Shown: positions 43,903-51,512 of the stretch, one piece after another
How positions within the stretch are numbered: position 1 is the first letter of the stretch
How the letters are laid out: each line of letters starts with the position of its first letter
From: an uncultured Acidimicrobiales bacterium
Lineage (GTDB): Bacteria > Actinomycetota > Acidimicrobiia > Acidimicrobiales > SHLQ01
Assembly: GCA_938038785.1 (NCBI GenBank)
Contig: CALHTB010000009.1
Span: forward strand, 1-51,512
Length of the DNA stretch: 51,512 bases
Reading direction: 5' to 3'
Position numbers and translations under genes: made by a program
Notes under the pieces: model-generated
The model's database searches: none
Told to the model about the DNA's origin: nothing
Seen by the model: the letters and a program-made list of their open reading frames with translations, nothing else

Positions 43903-45153
43903 CTAGTTACCGTCAGTGCTCCAATGCCATGGCTCAGATGGCAGATTGACGAATCCCCAGCGGTGCGCATTGTTGGCCAACCACACAAAGCCAGCACCTG
44001 ATCGAGACGTCATCGACGCCCCGCGGTAGGTGAAGTCGATGGCCAAACCACGTTCGTGGTTCGACTGGCCGGGACGAGCAGTGGGTGGACGGCACGCCGA
44101 CGCGGGCTTCTCCCAAACGTCGTATTCGGTGGTTCCGCAGTGCTTCTGGCGTAGTTCGATCTGGCGGATGCTGTCGCGGTAACCCCATCCGCTGAGCTCG
44201 ACGCCATCGGCGGCCGCAGCGGCGAGTAGCTGTTCGACCTTGCCCGCAATGCTCTGATGCACCTGGATCCCGCGAACGGTGGCAATTTCTGCCGGGGCTG
44301 CAACAGGGGCACGAGGGGGTCTTCTTGCCGCCGCTTCTTCGGCTGCCCGGCGGGCGGCTTCACGGCGAATTCGGCTAGCGATTGCCTCTTCTTGCTGGCG
44401 AACCTGGGCTGCGGCTGCTGCATCGCGCTCGTCGAGGATGGCGGCTTCGGCGAGGCGGGCCTCCAAGCGGCTCTCGGCCCCGGCTACCAGGTCGAGCTGG
44501 GCCTCGCGGGCGGTGTCGAGCTCCTTACGACGCGATTCTGCTTCGATTCGGCCAAGGATTGCTGCTTCGGCGGCGTCACGACGCTGCGTAGACACGATTT
44601 CGGCTTCGGCCACCAGCAAGCGGAGCCGATCGATGCCGTCACCAAGCGAACCGGTCTGAAACTCGACCAAGCTGCGGCGGCGAGCCGCCTCGGTTGGGTC
44701 GTCGGAAAGCAGCAATGCCGTGAGGTCTTCACCGTTAGCGCCTGACTCGCCGGTGAACGATGCAACGGCAAGGTCGCGCACCTCGGATTGCAGTACGACA
44801 ACCTCGGCTGCTATCTCGGTTTCGCGTGTTTCGGCTTGACGAACCTGCGCTTCGGCGGAGCGAACCGCCTGTTCTGCATCGGCGAGGCGTGCTTCTTGTA
44901 GATCGACCAGCGCATTTATGTCGTCGAGAGCCTGGGCCACTTCCTCAAAGCTCGCGGTCGCAGTGTCGACTTTGAGGGCTTGCGCGGCCTTCTCGGCACG
45001 GACGCGGTCTCGTTCCTCTTTGAGCTCTTCGAGGCGCTCGGCCTCTTCGGCAGTTTGTGCCTCGGCCGGCAAGGTCAGAACGAAAACGGCAGTGAGTGCA
45101 AGAAGACCCGTCGCGACAGCGCGGGGAATGGCACGGAGGGAACCACCGATCAC
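43903..45153 (-). CDS. Coiled-coil VanY-type D,D-carboxypeptidase, paralogue 2
   Basis: A 416-residue protein from GTG 45153. A signal peptide (VATGLLALTAVFVLTLPAEA, residues about 13-32, cleavage after AEA-Q) is followed by a coiled coil (about 35-290) with VASFTGESGANGEDL, LLLSDDPTEA and VEFQTGSLGDGIDRLR. The VanY domain has SNHERGLAIDF and EPWHWS, so the zinc residues are complete. Adjacent, same-strand copies lie upstream and downstream, 61 and 134 bp away. The same layout in all three points to duplication. Confidence 0.88.
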   Translation of the reverse strand: MIGGSLRAIPRAVATGLLALTAVFVLTLPAEAQTAEEAERLEELKEERDRVRAEKAAQALKVDTATASFEEVAQALDDINALVDLQEARLADAEQAVRSAEAQVRQAETRETEIAAEVVVLQSEVRDLAVASFTGESGANGEDLTALLLSDDPTEAARRRSLVEFQTGSLGDGIDRLRLLVAEAEIVSTQRRDAAEAAILGRIEAESRRKELDTAREAQLDLVAGAESRLEARLAEAAILDERDAAAAAQVRQQEEAIASRIRREAARRAAEEAAARRPPRAPVAAPAEIATVRGIQVHQSIAGKVEQLLAAAAADGVELSGWGYRDSIRQIELRQKHCGTTEYDVWEKPASACRPPTARPGQSNHERGLAIDFTYRGASMTSRSGAGFVWLANNAHRWGFVNLPSEPWHWSTDGN

Positions 45154-45214
45154 GGCGAGAACTTAGCTCACGGCCCCGCAAAAAGCCGGAATGGGGCATC
45201 AAAAATGCGAGAAA

Positions 45215-46435
45215 CTATCGACCGTTCGTCGACCAGTGCCAGCTCTCGCTAGGCAAGTTCTTGTAGTCGTACTTCGAGGCATTGTTCGACAGCCAGGTAA
45301 AGCAAGCCGAACCGCGCCAGCAGCTACGGAAGTCGATGGCGAGGCCACGCTCGTGCATTGAGGTGCCGGGGCGTGCCGTAGGGATGCGGCAACGGCTAGG
45401 TGAGGCGTTGTACACGTCGGGGCATCCGTTGATCACCCGCAGCTCGGCGGTGCGCTGCGGCGACCGGTAGCTGTAGCCGCTGAGCGTCACGCCCGCAGAA
45501 CGCGCATCGCGAATCATCTGGGCCACCTGGCCTTGCACCGACGAGTGCACCCAGAACCCCTCGGCCTCGACGATGTCATCGGCGTTAGCCGGTGCTGGCC
45601 GTGCCGCAGCACGTCGACGGGCTTCGGCTGCGGCCTTGGCGGCTGCTTCGGCTCGAACGCGCTTTGCGATTACCTCTTCTTGCTGGCGAATCTCGGCTGC
45701 CTTTTCCGAATCGATCTCTTCGAGGTAGCTGGCTTCGGCCAACCGTTGTTCGAGGCGGGCTTCGACGTCGAGCACAAGCTCGGTTTGGATATCGACCGCC
45801 TTGTCGAGTTCGAGTTGACGGTTGATGGCCTCGGTCTGGTTGATGAGGGCTGCTTCTACAGCTCGGGCTCGGTCAGCTTCTACCTGGGCGGCCTCAGCGT
45901 CAAGAAGTCGCATTCGGTCGAGTCCGTCGCTGAGGTTGCCCGTTTGGAACTCGACAAGGCTGCGGCGGCGTATTGCCTCGGTTGGGTTGTCGCTCAGCAG
46001 GAATGCCGTCAGGTCTTCACCGTTCTCGCCTGCCTCACCAGTGAAGGCCATGACGGCTAGGTCGCTGACGAGCTCGCGTAGGCCCTCCATTTCGACTTCG
46101 ATTTCGGCGCGACGCGCTTCGGCTTGGGTGACCAGTTGCTCGGCGGAGCGAACGGCCTGCTCAGCATCGAGTAAACGAGCTTGGTGAAGGTCGACGAGCC
46201 CGTTGATGTCGTCGAGGGCCTTGGCTACTTCCTCGTGGGTTGCGTCGGCAGCGCTGACCCTGGCAGCCGCAGCGGCCACCTCGAGCTGAATCTTCTCGCG
46301 CTCTTCTTTGAGCTCTTCAAGCTTCTGTTCGTCTTCCTTTTCTTGCGCGGTGACGCCTCCAGGGAGGAACAAAAGCATCGCCATAATGATGAGCGCAAGG
46401 GCGCGCAAACGGCGCGAGAGAAGTGGCACGACCAA
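45215..46435 (-). CDS. Coiled-coil VanY-type D,D-carboxypeptidase, paralogue 3
   Basis: A 406-residue protein. The start is TTG 46435, with GTG 46429 as a good alternative. A signal peptide (ALALIIMAMLLFLPGGVTAQ) precedes the coiled coil with MAFTGEAGENGEDL, LLSDNPTEA and VEFQTGNLSDGLDRMR. The VanY domain has SMHERGLAIDF and, in place of EPWHW, ESWHWS; the catalytic Glu and His remain. The local sequence around the catalytic loop is shorter and contains an extra Cys pair (FRSCWRGSACF). It is the first gene transcribed in the three-gene minus block and is divergent from menB. Confidence 0.87.
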   Translation of the reverse strand: MVVPLLSRRLRALALIIMAMLLFLPGGVTAQEKEDEQKLEELKEEREKIQLEVAAAAARVSAADATHEEVAKALDDINGLVDLHQARLLDAEQAVRSAEQLVTQAEARRAEIEVEMEGLRELVSDLAVMAFTGEAGENGEDLTAFLLSDNPTEAIRRRSLVEFQTGNLSDGLDRMRLLDAEAAQVEADRARAVEAALINQTEAINRQLELDKAVDIQTELVLDVEARLEQRLAEASYLEEIDSEKAAEIRQQEEVIAKRVRAEAAAKAAAEARRRAAARPAPANADDIVEAEGFWVHSSVQGQVAQMIRDARSAGVTLSGYSYRSPQRTAELRVINGCPDVYNASPSRCRIPTARPGTSMHERGLAIDFRSCWRGSACFTWLSNNASKYDYKNLPSESWHWSTNGR

Positions 46436-46498
46436 AACACTGCCATTTGGCCACGCTCAGTGCAAAGCAGGTCGCGTGACGCGCGCTACGGTCCAGTT

Positions 46499-47401
46499 AT
46501 GGTTTCGGACATTTTCGACGCATCAGAGTGGGACGATGTCCCCGGTTTTACCGAATTGCACGACATTACGTACCACCGAGCCAAGGCTCATGGCACCGTC
46601 CGTGTGGCCTTCAACCGGCCCGAGGTGCGCAACGCTTTCAGGCCCCAGACCGTCGACGAGCTGTTTCGCTGCCTCGACCACGCCCGAATGTCTCCCGATG
46701 TCGGTTGCGTGTTGCTTACCGGCAACGGCCCATCACCCAAAGACGGCGGCTGGGCGTTCTGTTCAGGCGGCGACCAACGCATTCGTGGCCGCACCGGCTA
46801 TCAATACGCCTCGGGTGACACCGCCGACACCGTCGATGCAGCACGCAGCGGCCGGCTTCACATCCTCGAAGTACAACGGCTGATCCGCTTTATGCCAAAG
46901 GTCGTCATTGCCGTCGTACCCGGCTGGGCGGTTGGTGGCGGCCACAGCCTCCATGTGGTGTGCGATCTCACTATTGCCAGCCGCGAGCATGCCATCTTCA
47001 AGCAAACCGACACCGACGTTGCCAGCTTCGACGGCGGCTATGGGTCGGCATACCTCGCCAAGATGATCGGCCAGAAGAAAGCTCGCGAGATCTTCTTCCT
47101 CGGGCAGAACCATTCAGCCGACGAGGCTGCGGCCATGGGCATGGTCAACACCGTGGTCCCTCACGCCGACCTCGAAGCGACAGCGCTCGAGTGGGCTGGC
47201 CTGGTTAACCAGAAGAGCCCAACAGGCCAACGCATGGCGAAGTTCGCAATGAACCTCGCCGACGACGGCATGGTTGGGCAGCAGGTCTTTGCCGGCGAAG
47301 CCACGCGCCTGGCCTACATGACCGACGAGGCGGTTGAAGGCCGGGACGCCTTCCTCGAGAAGCGAGCCCCGGACTGGTCGCAGTACCCGTACTACTTCTA
47401 G
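46499..47401 (+). CDS. menB: MenB, 1,4-dihydroxy-2-naphthoyl-CoA synthase
   Basis: A 300-residue crotonase-family protein from ATG 46499. The open frame extends upstream, but the MVSDIFDASEWDDVPGF start matches the family. VRVAFNRPEVRNAFRP, FCSGGDQRIRGRTGYQ (oxyanion Gly and substrate loop) and PGWAVGGGHSLH (141-152) are signatures; the TDTDVASFDGGYGS segment (170-183) carries the catalytic Asp. It cyclises o-succinylbenzoyl-CoA. It is separated from menD-menH-menC by the three VanY genes. The long palindrome just beyond its stop may end its transcript. Confidence 0.96.
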   Translation: MVSDIFDASEWDDVPGFTELHDITYHRAKAHGTVRVAFNRPEVRNAFRPQTVDELFRCLDHARMSPDVGCVLLTGNGPSPKDGGWAFCSGGDQRIRGRTGYQYASGDTADTVDAARSGRLHILEVQRLIRFMPKVVIAVVPGWAVGGGHSLHVVCDLTIASREHAIFKQTDTDVASFDGGYGSAYLAKMIGQKKAREIFFLGQNHSADEAAAMGMVNTVVPHADLEATALEWAGLVNQKSPTGQRMAKFAMNLADDGMVGQQVFAGEATRLAYMTDEAVEGRDAFLEKRAPDWSQYPYYF

Positions 47402-47419
47402 AGGCTCTTCCCGAATCCA

Positions 47420-47454
47420 AGTGGCGGATTAGGGACAGTCCCCAATCCGCCACT
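47420..47454. repeat. 35-bp near-perfect palindrome after menB
   Basis: AGTGGCGGATTAGGGAC (47420-47436) and GTCCCCAATCCGCCACT (47438-47454) form 17-base arms around a single A, with one A/G mismatch that would be a wobble in RNA. It lies between the convergent ends of menB and the hydrolase gene. The core GGGAC-A-GTCCCC is the counterpart of the GGGTC-T-GACCCC core at 21.9 kb. It could also serve as a bidirectional terminator. Confidence 0.75.
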
Positions 47455-47476
47455 CACGCTCGTTAGTTCCTGGCTG

Positions 47477-48274
47477 TCAGTGTGCGTCGGGGTCGGTAAG
47501 GAACTCGTTGACCACCTGGCAGATTGCGTCGGGTTGTTCAAGCAGCACCCGATGCTTGGCCCCACCGACATTGACCGCTTCAGAACCTTCGATCATGTCG
47601 AGCAGGTCGGTCGCCGGGAAGTGGCGTAACACCGGATCGTCGCCACCAACGATCACCAGCGTCGAGGCCCGGATGCCCGAGGCGATGTTGGTGAGGTTGG
47701 CCTCCCGAGATGCCTTGGCACCAGCCAAGTACGCAGCCGAATCGATATCGAGCAGCATCAGCCGAGCGTCCTCGCGGCGATCTGGCACCGCCAGTTGCCA
47801 CGCCTCGGAGAAGAAGACCGTGTCGAGGTGATCAACAATGCCAGCTACACCCTGCTCGGTGACGCGACGGATGGTCTCGTCCCACCAGTAATCGGGCCCG
47901 AGTCGCACGGCCGTAGAAGCAAGAATCAGCCGCTCGACCCGTTCGGGAGCCCGCGCTGCCAGCGTGGCGGCCACCATGCCGCCGAGCGACGAACCAAACA
48001 CACGTGCACGAGGCACATCGAGAGCATCCAAAACCGCCAGAGCGTCATCGGCGAGATCATCGACCGTGTACGGCGTGAGCTCTCCCCCAACCGAACCACC
48101 ATGGCCACGCAGATCAAAACGAATGACCCAATGCCTGCTCTCCAACGACTCGAGCATGTGCTCCCAGAAGTCGATGGTGACGCCCAACGGGTTGATCAGC
48201 AACAACGGCGGACGGCGATCGTCCCCACTGGTTACGACGTTGAGCGGGTACGCGGCCGAGATGACGGTAGGCAT
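47477..48274 (-). CDS. Alpha/beta hydrolase
   Basis: A 265-residue protein. FDLRGHGGSVGG, VFGSSLGGMVAATLA (nucleophile Ser in GSSLG), VIVGGDDPVL (acid) and GGAKHRVLLEQP (His) make a complete triad. The layout resembles enol-lactonase (PcaD-like) and related hydrolases, but the substrate cannot be read from the sequence. No signal peptide is seen. It is divergent from the tRNA gene, about 55 bp apart, and convergent with menB. Confidence 0.85.
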   Translation of the reverse strand: MPTVISAAYPLNVVTSGDDRRPPLLLINPLGVTIDFWEHMLESLESRHWVIRFDLRGHGGSVGGELTPYTVDDLADDALAVLDALDVPRARVFGSSLGGMVAATLAARAPERVERLILASTAVRLGPDYWWDETIRRVTEQGVAGIVDHLDTVFFSEAWQLAVPDRREDARLMLLDIDSAAYLAGAKASREANLTNIASGIRASTLVIVGGDDPVLRHFPATDLLDMIEGSEAVNVGGAKHRVLLEQPDAICQVVNEFLTDPDAH

Positions 48275-48328
48275 GAGCTGAGCCTAGTGTCGCAACCGCG
48301 GCGAGCAGTGCTAACCTGATCGCTCTTC

Positions 48329-48402
48329 GGGCCGTTAACTCAGTTGGCTAGAGTGCCACCTCGACATGGTGGAAGTCACAGGTTCAAGTCCTGTACGGCC
48401 CA
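48329..48402 (+). tRNA. tRNA-Val (anticodon GAC), with C33
   Basis: A full 74-base cloverleaf: acceptor GGGCCGT/ACGGCCC, D-arm ACTC/GAGT, anticodon stem CCACC/GGTGG around the seven-base loop TCGACAT, and T-arm ACAGG/CCTGT around TTCAAGT. The loop gives anticodon GAC (valine). Position 33, almost always U, is C here. The discriminator is A and the CCA end is not encoded. A small inverted repeat TCGAAC-TTC-GTTCGA follows at 48407-48421 and may help termination. Confidence 0.94.
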
Positions 48403-48480
48403 CGTATCGAACTTCGTTCGAACCCGAGTTTCTCGCCTAGCGGCTCGAAACTGCGTTTGACGCATCGTCTAGGGTTTGGC

Positions 48481-50730
48481 ATGTCTTTGTCAGAGCCTGC
48501 TGCGTCCGCTTCCTCCGATGTGGAGACGAGCTTTCGGACATGTCCGCTGTGCGAAGCCACGTGTGGGTTGTCCATCGAACACCGAGACGGCGTTGTCACC
48601 CGCATCCGGGGCGATCGAGACGACGTGTTTTCCAAAGGCTTCCTGTGCCCCAAGGGAACAGTGCTTGGCAAGTTCCACGAAGACCCCGACCGGCTCCGCA
48701 CGCCACTGATAAAGCGAGACGGGGTGCACCAGCCAGCGAGCTGGGAAGAAGCATTCACCGCAATCGCCGACGGCCTAGTGCCCGCACTCGACGCAACCGA
48801 ACGCGACGGCGGGGCCATCTACCTCGGCAACCCGGTTGTACATTCGCTTGACCTGCTGCTCTACTCCCCCGCAATCACGATGGCGATGGGGTCGAAGAAG
48901 GTGTTCTCGGCATCCACCGTCGATCAGCGCCCACGCGAACTCGCAAGCGGGCTGATCTATGGCAGCTCGTTTACCATCCCGGTGCCCGACATCGACCGGA
49001 CATCCACGCTGCTGCTCATCGGTGCCAACCCAATGGTCAGCAACGGGTCGCTCGCCACAGCCCCCGATTGGCCCGGCCGCATAAACGCGCTGCTCGACCG
49101 TGGCGGCTCGCTGATCGTCGTCGACCCGGCCCACACAAAGACCGCCGAGAAGGCCACCACCCACCTCGCTCCGATTCCGGGGAGCGATGCCCTGCTGCTA
49201 GCGGCGATAGCGACCGAGCTCACAGCAACTGGCCAACACCGCCCCGTCGACGAAGACCGGGACGCCCTCGAAACCGTAGTGGCCGGGCTTGAGGCGTTTA
49301 CGCCGGACTCGGTCGCCGCAGCTACCGGGCTCGACGCCGCTGCCATTCGCGATGTTGCGACACAGCTCGCAGCCGCCGAACGACCCTGTGTCTACGCACG
49401 CCTTGGCACCACCATTACGCCCTTCGGAACAACCGCAAGCTGGCTGGTCGACATCGTCAACGCACTACTCGGCGCCCTCGACGCTCCGGGTGGAGCGATG
49501 TTCGCCAAGAACCCGGCCGGGTCCAAGAACACCCGTGGCCTCGGCCCGTTTGGAAAGGAACAAACGCTTGGCCGCCGAAAGACGCAAGCCTCTGGCATGC
49601 CGATCGAGCTTGGCGAACACCCGGTTGCCGCTATGGCTGAGGAAATCGAGAGCGGCAACATCACGGCACTGGTAACCGTGGCCGGCAACCCGGTGCTGTC
49701 GTGCCCCGACAGCCACCGCCTCGACGCCGCGCTCGAAGGGCTGGCCTTTATGGTCAGCCTGGACTGCTACCTGAACGAGACAACCCGTCACGCGAATGTG
49801 ATCTTGCCCTCGCCGTCGCACCTGCAGAAGGCACATTTCGACGTTGCGTTCGGCAACCTCGCCATACGCAACGTCGCAAACTACTCAGCGCCGATTTTCC
49901 CGCTCGACGATAACGGCCTGGCCGAGTGGGACGTCGCTGCCCGCCTCGCTTCGGTTCTTGGCGGTGGGGCAGGCACGGCACAAGCAGCTGCAGCGGTCGA
50001 CGATGCCATTGCAGACCGGCTCGTTCGAGCGGCGCTCGACAGTCCGCAGTGCCCAGAAGGACTTTCCGAAGATCAGATTCGCGTAGCGGTAGGCAACGGC
50101 CATGGCCCCGAGCGCTTACTCGACCTGATGTTGCGCTCTGGCCCATTCGGTGACTGGTTCGGCACTTCCGATGGGCTGTCGCTCGAGGCGCTCATCGAGC
50201 AGCCACACGGCATTGATCTCGGGGCTCTCAAGCCGCGCATTCCGGAAGTGTTGATGACCCCATCAGGTCGCCCAGAGTTTGCCCACCCCAGCCTGATGGG
50301 CGACCTCGGACGATTGGCCAGCCTGCTCGACGGCCCGACCGATGGCCTGCGGCTCATCAACCGGCGAACACTTCGATCGAACAACTCGTGGATGCACAAC
50401 CTAGAGATCTTGGTGAAGGGCAAGCCGCGCTGCACGATGCTTATGCACCCAAGCGACGCAAAAACGCGTGGCCTCAAAAACGGTGACTTCGCCACGGTGT
50501 CGTCGTCTGTCGGGTCGGTCGAAATCGCGGTCGAGCTCGACGACAGCCTCCGAGCTGGGGTGGTGAGCATTCCTCACGGCTGGGGTCATGGTGTCGAGGG
50601 CACCGCCCTCACCGTCGCTGGGCGCAATGCAGGGGTCAACGTGAACGTGCTCACGCCAACCGCCGCTATCGATCCGCTGTCAGGAACCTCTCAGCTCACC
50701 GGCTTCGAGGTGGAAGTGGCGCCGAGCTAG
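48481..50730 (+). CDS. Molybdopterin (bis-MGD) oxidoreductase
   Basis: A 749-residue protein from ATG 48481. The N-terminal [4Fe-4S] site is C21, C24, C28 (CPLCEATC) and C56 (FLCPKG). Molybdopterin-domain signatures follow: LLIGANPMVSNGS, LIVVDPAHTKTAE, VTVAGNPVLSCPDS, and a C-terminal MGD-binding beta-barrel domain with MLMHPSDAKTRGLKNGD. Near the expected molybdenum ligand (about residues 140-150, SASTVDQRPRELAS) I see no Cys or Sec, so it is unlike formate dehydrogenase. The substrate is unknown. No twin-arginine signal is visible, so it is probably cytosolic. No electron-transfer subunit lies next to it. Confidence 0.9.
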   Translation: MSLSEPAASASSDVETSFRTCPLCEATCGLSIEHRDGVVTRIRGDRDDVFSKGFLCPKGTVLGKFHEDPDRLRTPLIKRDGVHQPASWEEAFTAIADGLVPALDATERDGGAIYLGNPVVHSLDLLLYSPAITMAMGSKKVFSASTVDQRPRELASGLIYGSSFTIPVPDIDRTSTLLLIGANPMVSNGSLATAPDWPGRINALLDRGGSLIVVDPAHTKTAEKATTHLAPIPGSDALLLAAIATELTATGQHRPVDEDRDALETVVAGLEAFTPDSVAAATGLDAAAIRDVATQLAAAERPCVYARLGTTITPFGTTASWLVDIVNALLGALDAPGGAMFAKNPAGSKNTRGLGPFGKEQTLGRRKTQASGMPIELGEHPVAAMAEEIESGNITALVTVAGNPVLSCPDSHRLDAALEGLAFMVSLDCYLNETTRHANVILPSPSHLQKAHFDVAFGNLAIRNVANYSAPIFPLDDNGLAEWDVAARLASVLGGGAGTAQAAAAVDDAIADRLVRAALDSPQCPEGLSEDQIRVAVGNGHGPERLLDLMLRSGPFGDWFGTSDGLSLEALIEQPHGIDLGALKPRIPEVLMTPSGRPEFAHPSLMGDLGRLASLLDGPTDGLRLINRRTLRSNNSWMHNLEILVKGKPRCTMLMHPSDAKTRGLKNGDFATVSSSVGSVEIAVELDDSLRAGVVSIPHGWGHGVEGTALTVAGRNAGVNVNVLTPTAAIDPLSGTSQLTGFEVEVAPS

Positions 50731-51512
50731 GCGAGAATCTCGCCTTGATCGGCTATTCCGGCAATGAGTGTGAGTACCGCCCCGGCCGCAACGACATAGA
50801 TGCCGACGCCGAAGTCGATTCCCGGGGTGTTCGTGACGCTGTTGACTGCCACCAGCCCGAGGACGACGAGTGCAACGGCTCCGGAGATGATGGCGACCGC
50901 CTTGGGAACGGCGTGACGGAAACCGACGAAAATGGGTCCGCCCATTGACGCTCCGAGGATCCCAGCGAGGACGGTCACGATGCCCTCGCCCCGTTCCCAA
51001 CCCGATTGCACGAGGTCGCCGGCGGTCCAGTTGAGAAACGATCCAACGATCATCGTGACACCGCCGATGAACAGCAATGTCGAGATAAGTCGGTCGCGTG
51101 GTGTCGCAATACCGATCAAGGGCGCGTTCGGAACGTGTACGAGTGCCGTCGATGTCGAAGGCGTAACGCTGGCGCCCATCTTTGCGGCGCCTAGGGAACC
51201 CCCGGTTGGAATGGTGGTGTCGATGGGGCGATCGATTTCAATTTCGGTGTGGCCGATGCTCTCGCGCTGTGGGGCCTCAACTACCGAAGGGGCCAGCGTG
51301 TCGTCGAATACCGGCCGTTCTGGCAAGCCTTCGGTGAACTCACGAGACGCAACAGAAAAGGTCGGTGATGGTTCAGTCGGTAATGGTTCATTGTCCACCG
51401 CTGGCTGCGAAGCGACTGGCGGTGTTTGAACCGCTGCTGTTGCCTGCCCAGCAGGCGAGTCAGCAGTCGATGAATCGATCGTGGGGGAATCTACCGGGAC
51501 GGTATCGGTCGC
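50727..51512 (-). CDS. Membrane protein with Pro/Thr-rich N-terminus, 5' end outside window
   Basis: The frame is open to the last base; GTG at 51398 is an internal possibility, but 38 more codons upstream (Thr/Pro/Ala/Gln-rich) continue the same disordered composition, so the start is probably outside. At least 261 residues are visible: a disordered cytosolic-like region, then four hydrophobic helices beginning with LISTLLFIGGVTMIVGSFLNW and ending with GIYVVAAGAVLTLIAGIAD. I do not recognise a family. Its stop overlaps the end of the oxidoreductase gene by four bases on the opposite strand. Confidence 0.6.
   Translation of the reverse strand, partial: ATDTVPVDSPTIDSSTADSPAGQATAAVQTPPVASQPAVDNEPLPTEPSPTFSVASREFTEGLPERPVFDDTLAPSVVEAPQRESIGHTEIEIDRPIDTTIPTGGSLGAAKMGASVTPSTSTALVHVPNAPLIGIATPRDRLISTLLFIGGVTMIVGSFLNWTAGDLVQSGWERGEGIVTVLAGILGASMGGPIFVGFRHAVPKAVAIISGAVALVVLGLVAVNSVTNTPGIDFGVGIYVVAAGAVLTLIAGIADQGEILA

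Noticed and set aside
42372..46498. Mobile-element insertion carrying the VanY cassette into the men locus
   Set aside because: I found no transposase, integrase, terminal repeat or target duplication at either border, so a mobile origin is not supported.

Overview
The window looks like chromosomal DNA from a high-GC actinobacterium, most likely class Acidimicrobiia (Ilumatobacter-like). This is inferred from the gene content: a complete four-gene conservon (histidine-kinase-like protein, roadblock, DUF742, small GTPase), a DUF3151 protein beside pyruvate kinase, a Wag31/DivIVA-type protein, LCP and VanY envelope enzymes, a menaquinone pathway and many GTG starts. It is gene-dense, with no gene-free stretch above about 230 bp. 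I see no phage, insertion sequence, CRISPR array or rRNA.

Layout. 1-3.4 kb: an NmrA-like oxidoreductase cut by the window edge, a DUF4440 protein, a LOG-family protein, a 62-residue protein and a cysteine-rich protein. 3.4-7.7 kb (minus): a small acidic protein, RNase D, a MobA-rhodanese fusion, DUF3151 and pyruvate kinase. 7.9-9.4 kb: a glycerophosphodiesterase, a repeat-bearing spacer, a zinc ribbon and a small membrane protein. 9.4-14.2 kb (minus): the conservon, whose kinase-like protein has an alanine/proline-rich tail of about 450 residues with a recent 93-bp internal duplication. 14.3-20.5 kb (minus): both glutamate synthase subunits behind a structured leader. 20.6-22.0 kb: an M18 aminopeptidase and a palindrome-bearing spacer. 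22.0-27.7 kb (minus): hypothetical, two TrkH paralogues, TrkA and 5-formyl-THF cyclo-ligase, most joined by one-base stop/start overlaps. 27.8-30 kb: a K+-dependent-type membrane pyrophosphatase with a strong terminator. 30-33.4 kb: a hypothetical gene, a GGDEF-like protein without catalytic residues and a full GGDEF-EAL enzyme. 33.4-35.2 kb (minus): pseudouridine glycosidase and a PfkB kinase. 35.3-38.7 kb: DivIVA, an LCP protein and an M23 peptidase. 38.7-47.4 kb: menD-menH-menC and menB on the plus strand, with three tandem minus-strand coiled-coil VanY peptidases between menC and menB. 47.5-51.5 kb: an alpha/beta hydrolase, a tRNA-Val with an unusual C33, a molybdopterin oxidoreductase and a membrane protein running off the end.

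How the genes fit together. Several blocks concern the envelope and growth: DivIVA, LCP, M23 and three coiled-coil carboxypeptidases. Two TrkH subunits, TrkA and a pyrophosphatase with K+-dependence residues form a divergent ion-homeostasis block. The men genes give most of the late menaquinone pathway, and MobA supplies the cofactor type needed by the oxidoreductase at the right end.

The least ordinary features are the tandem coiled-coil VanY cassette inside the men locus, the GGDEF-like/GGDEF-EAL pair, the structured gltB leader, the two related families of long palindromes in intergenic spacers, the tRNA-Val with C33, and the expanding tail of the conservon kinase. I do not see a complete undescribed defence or secretion system.
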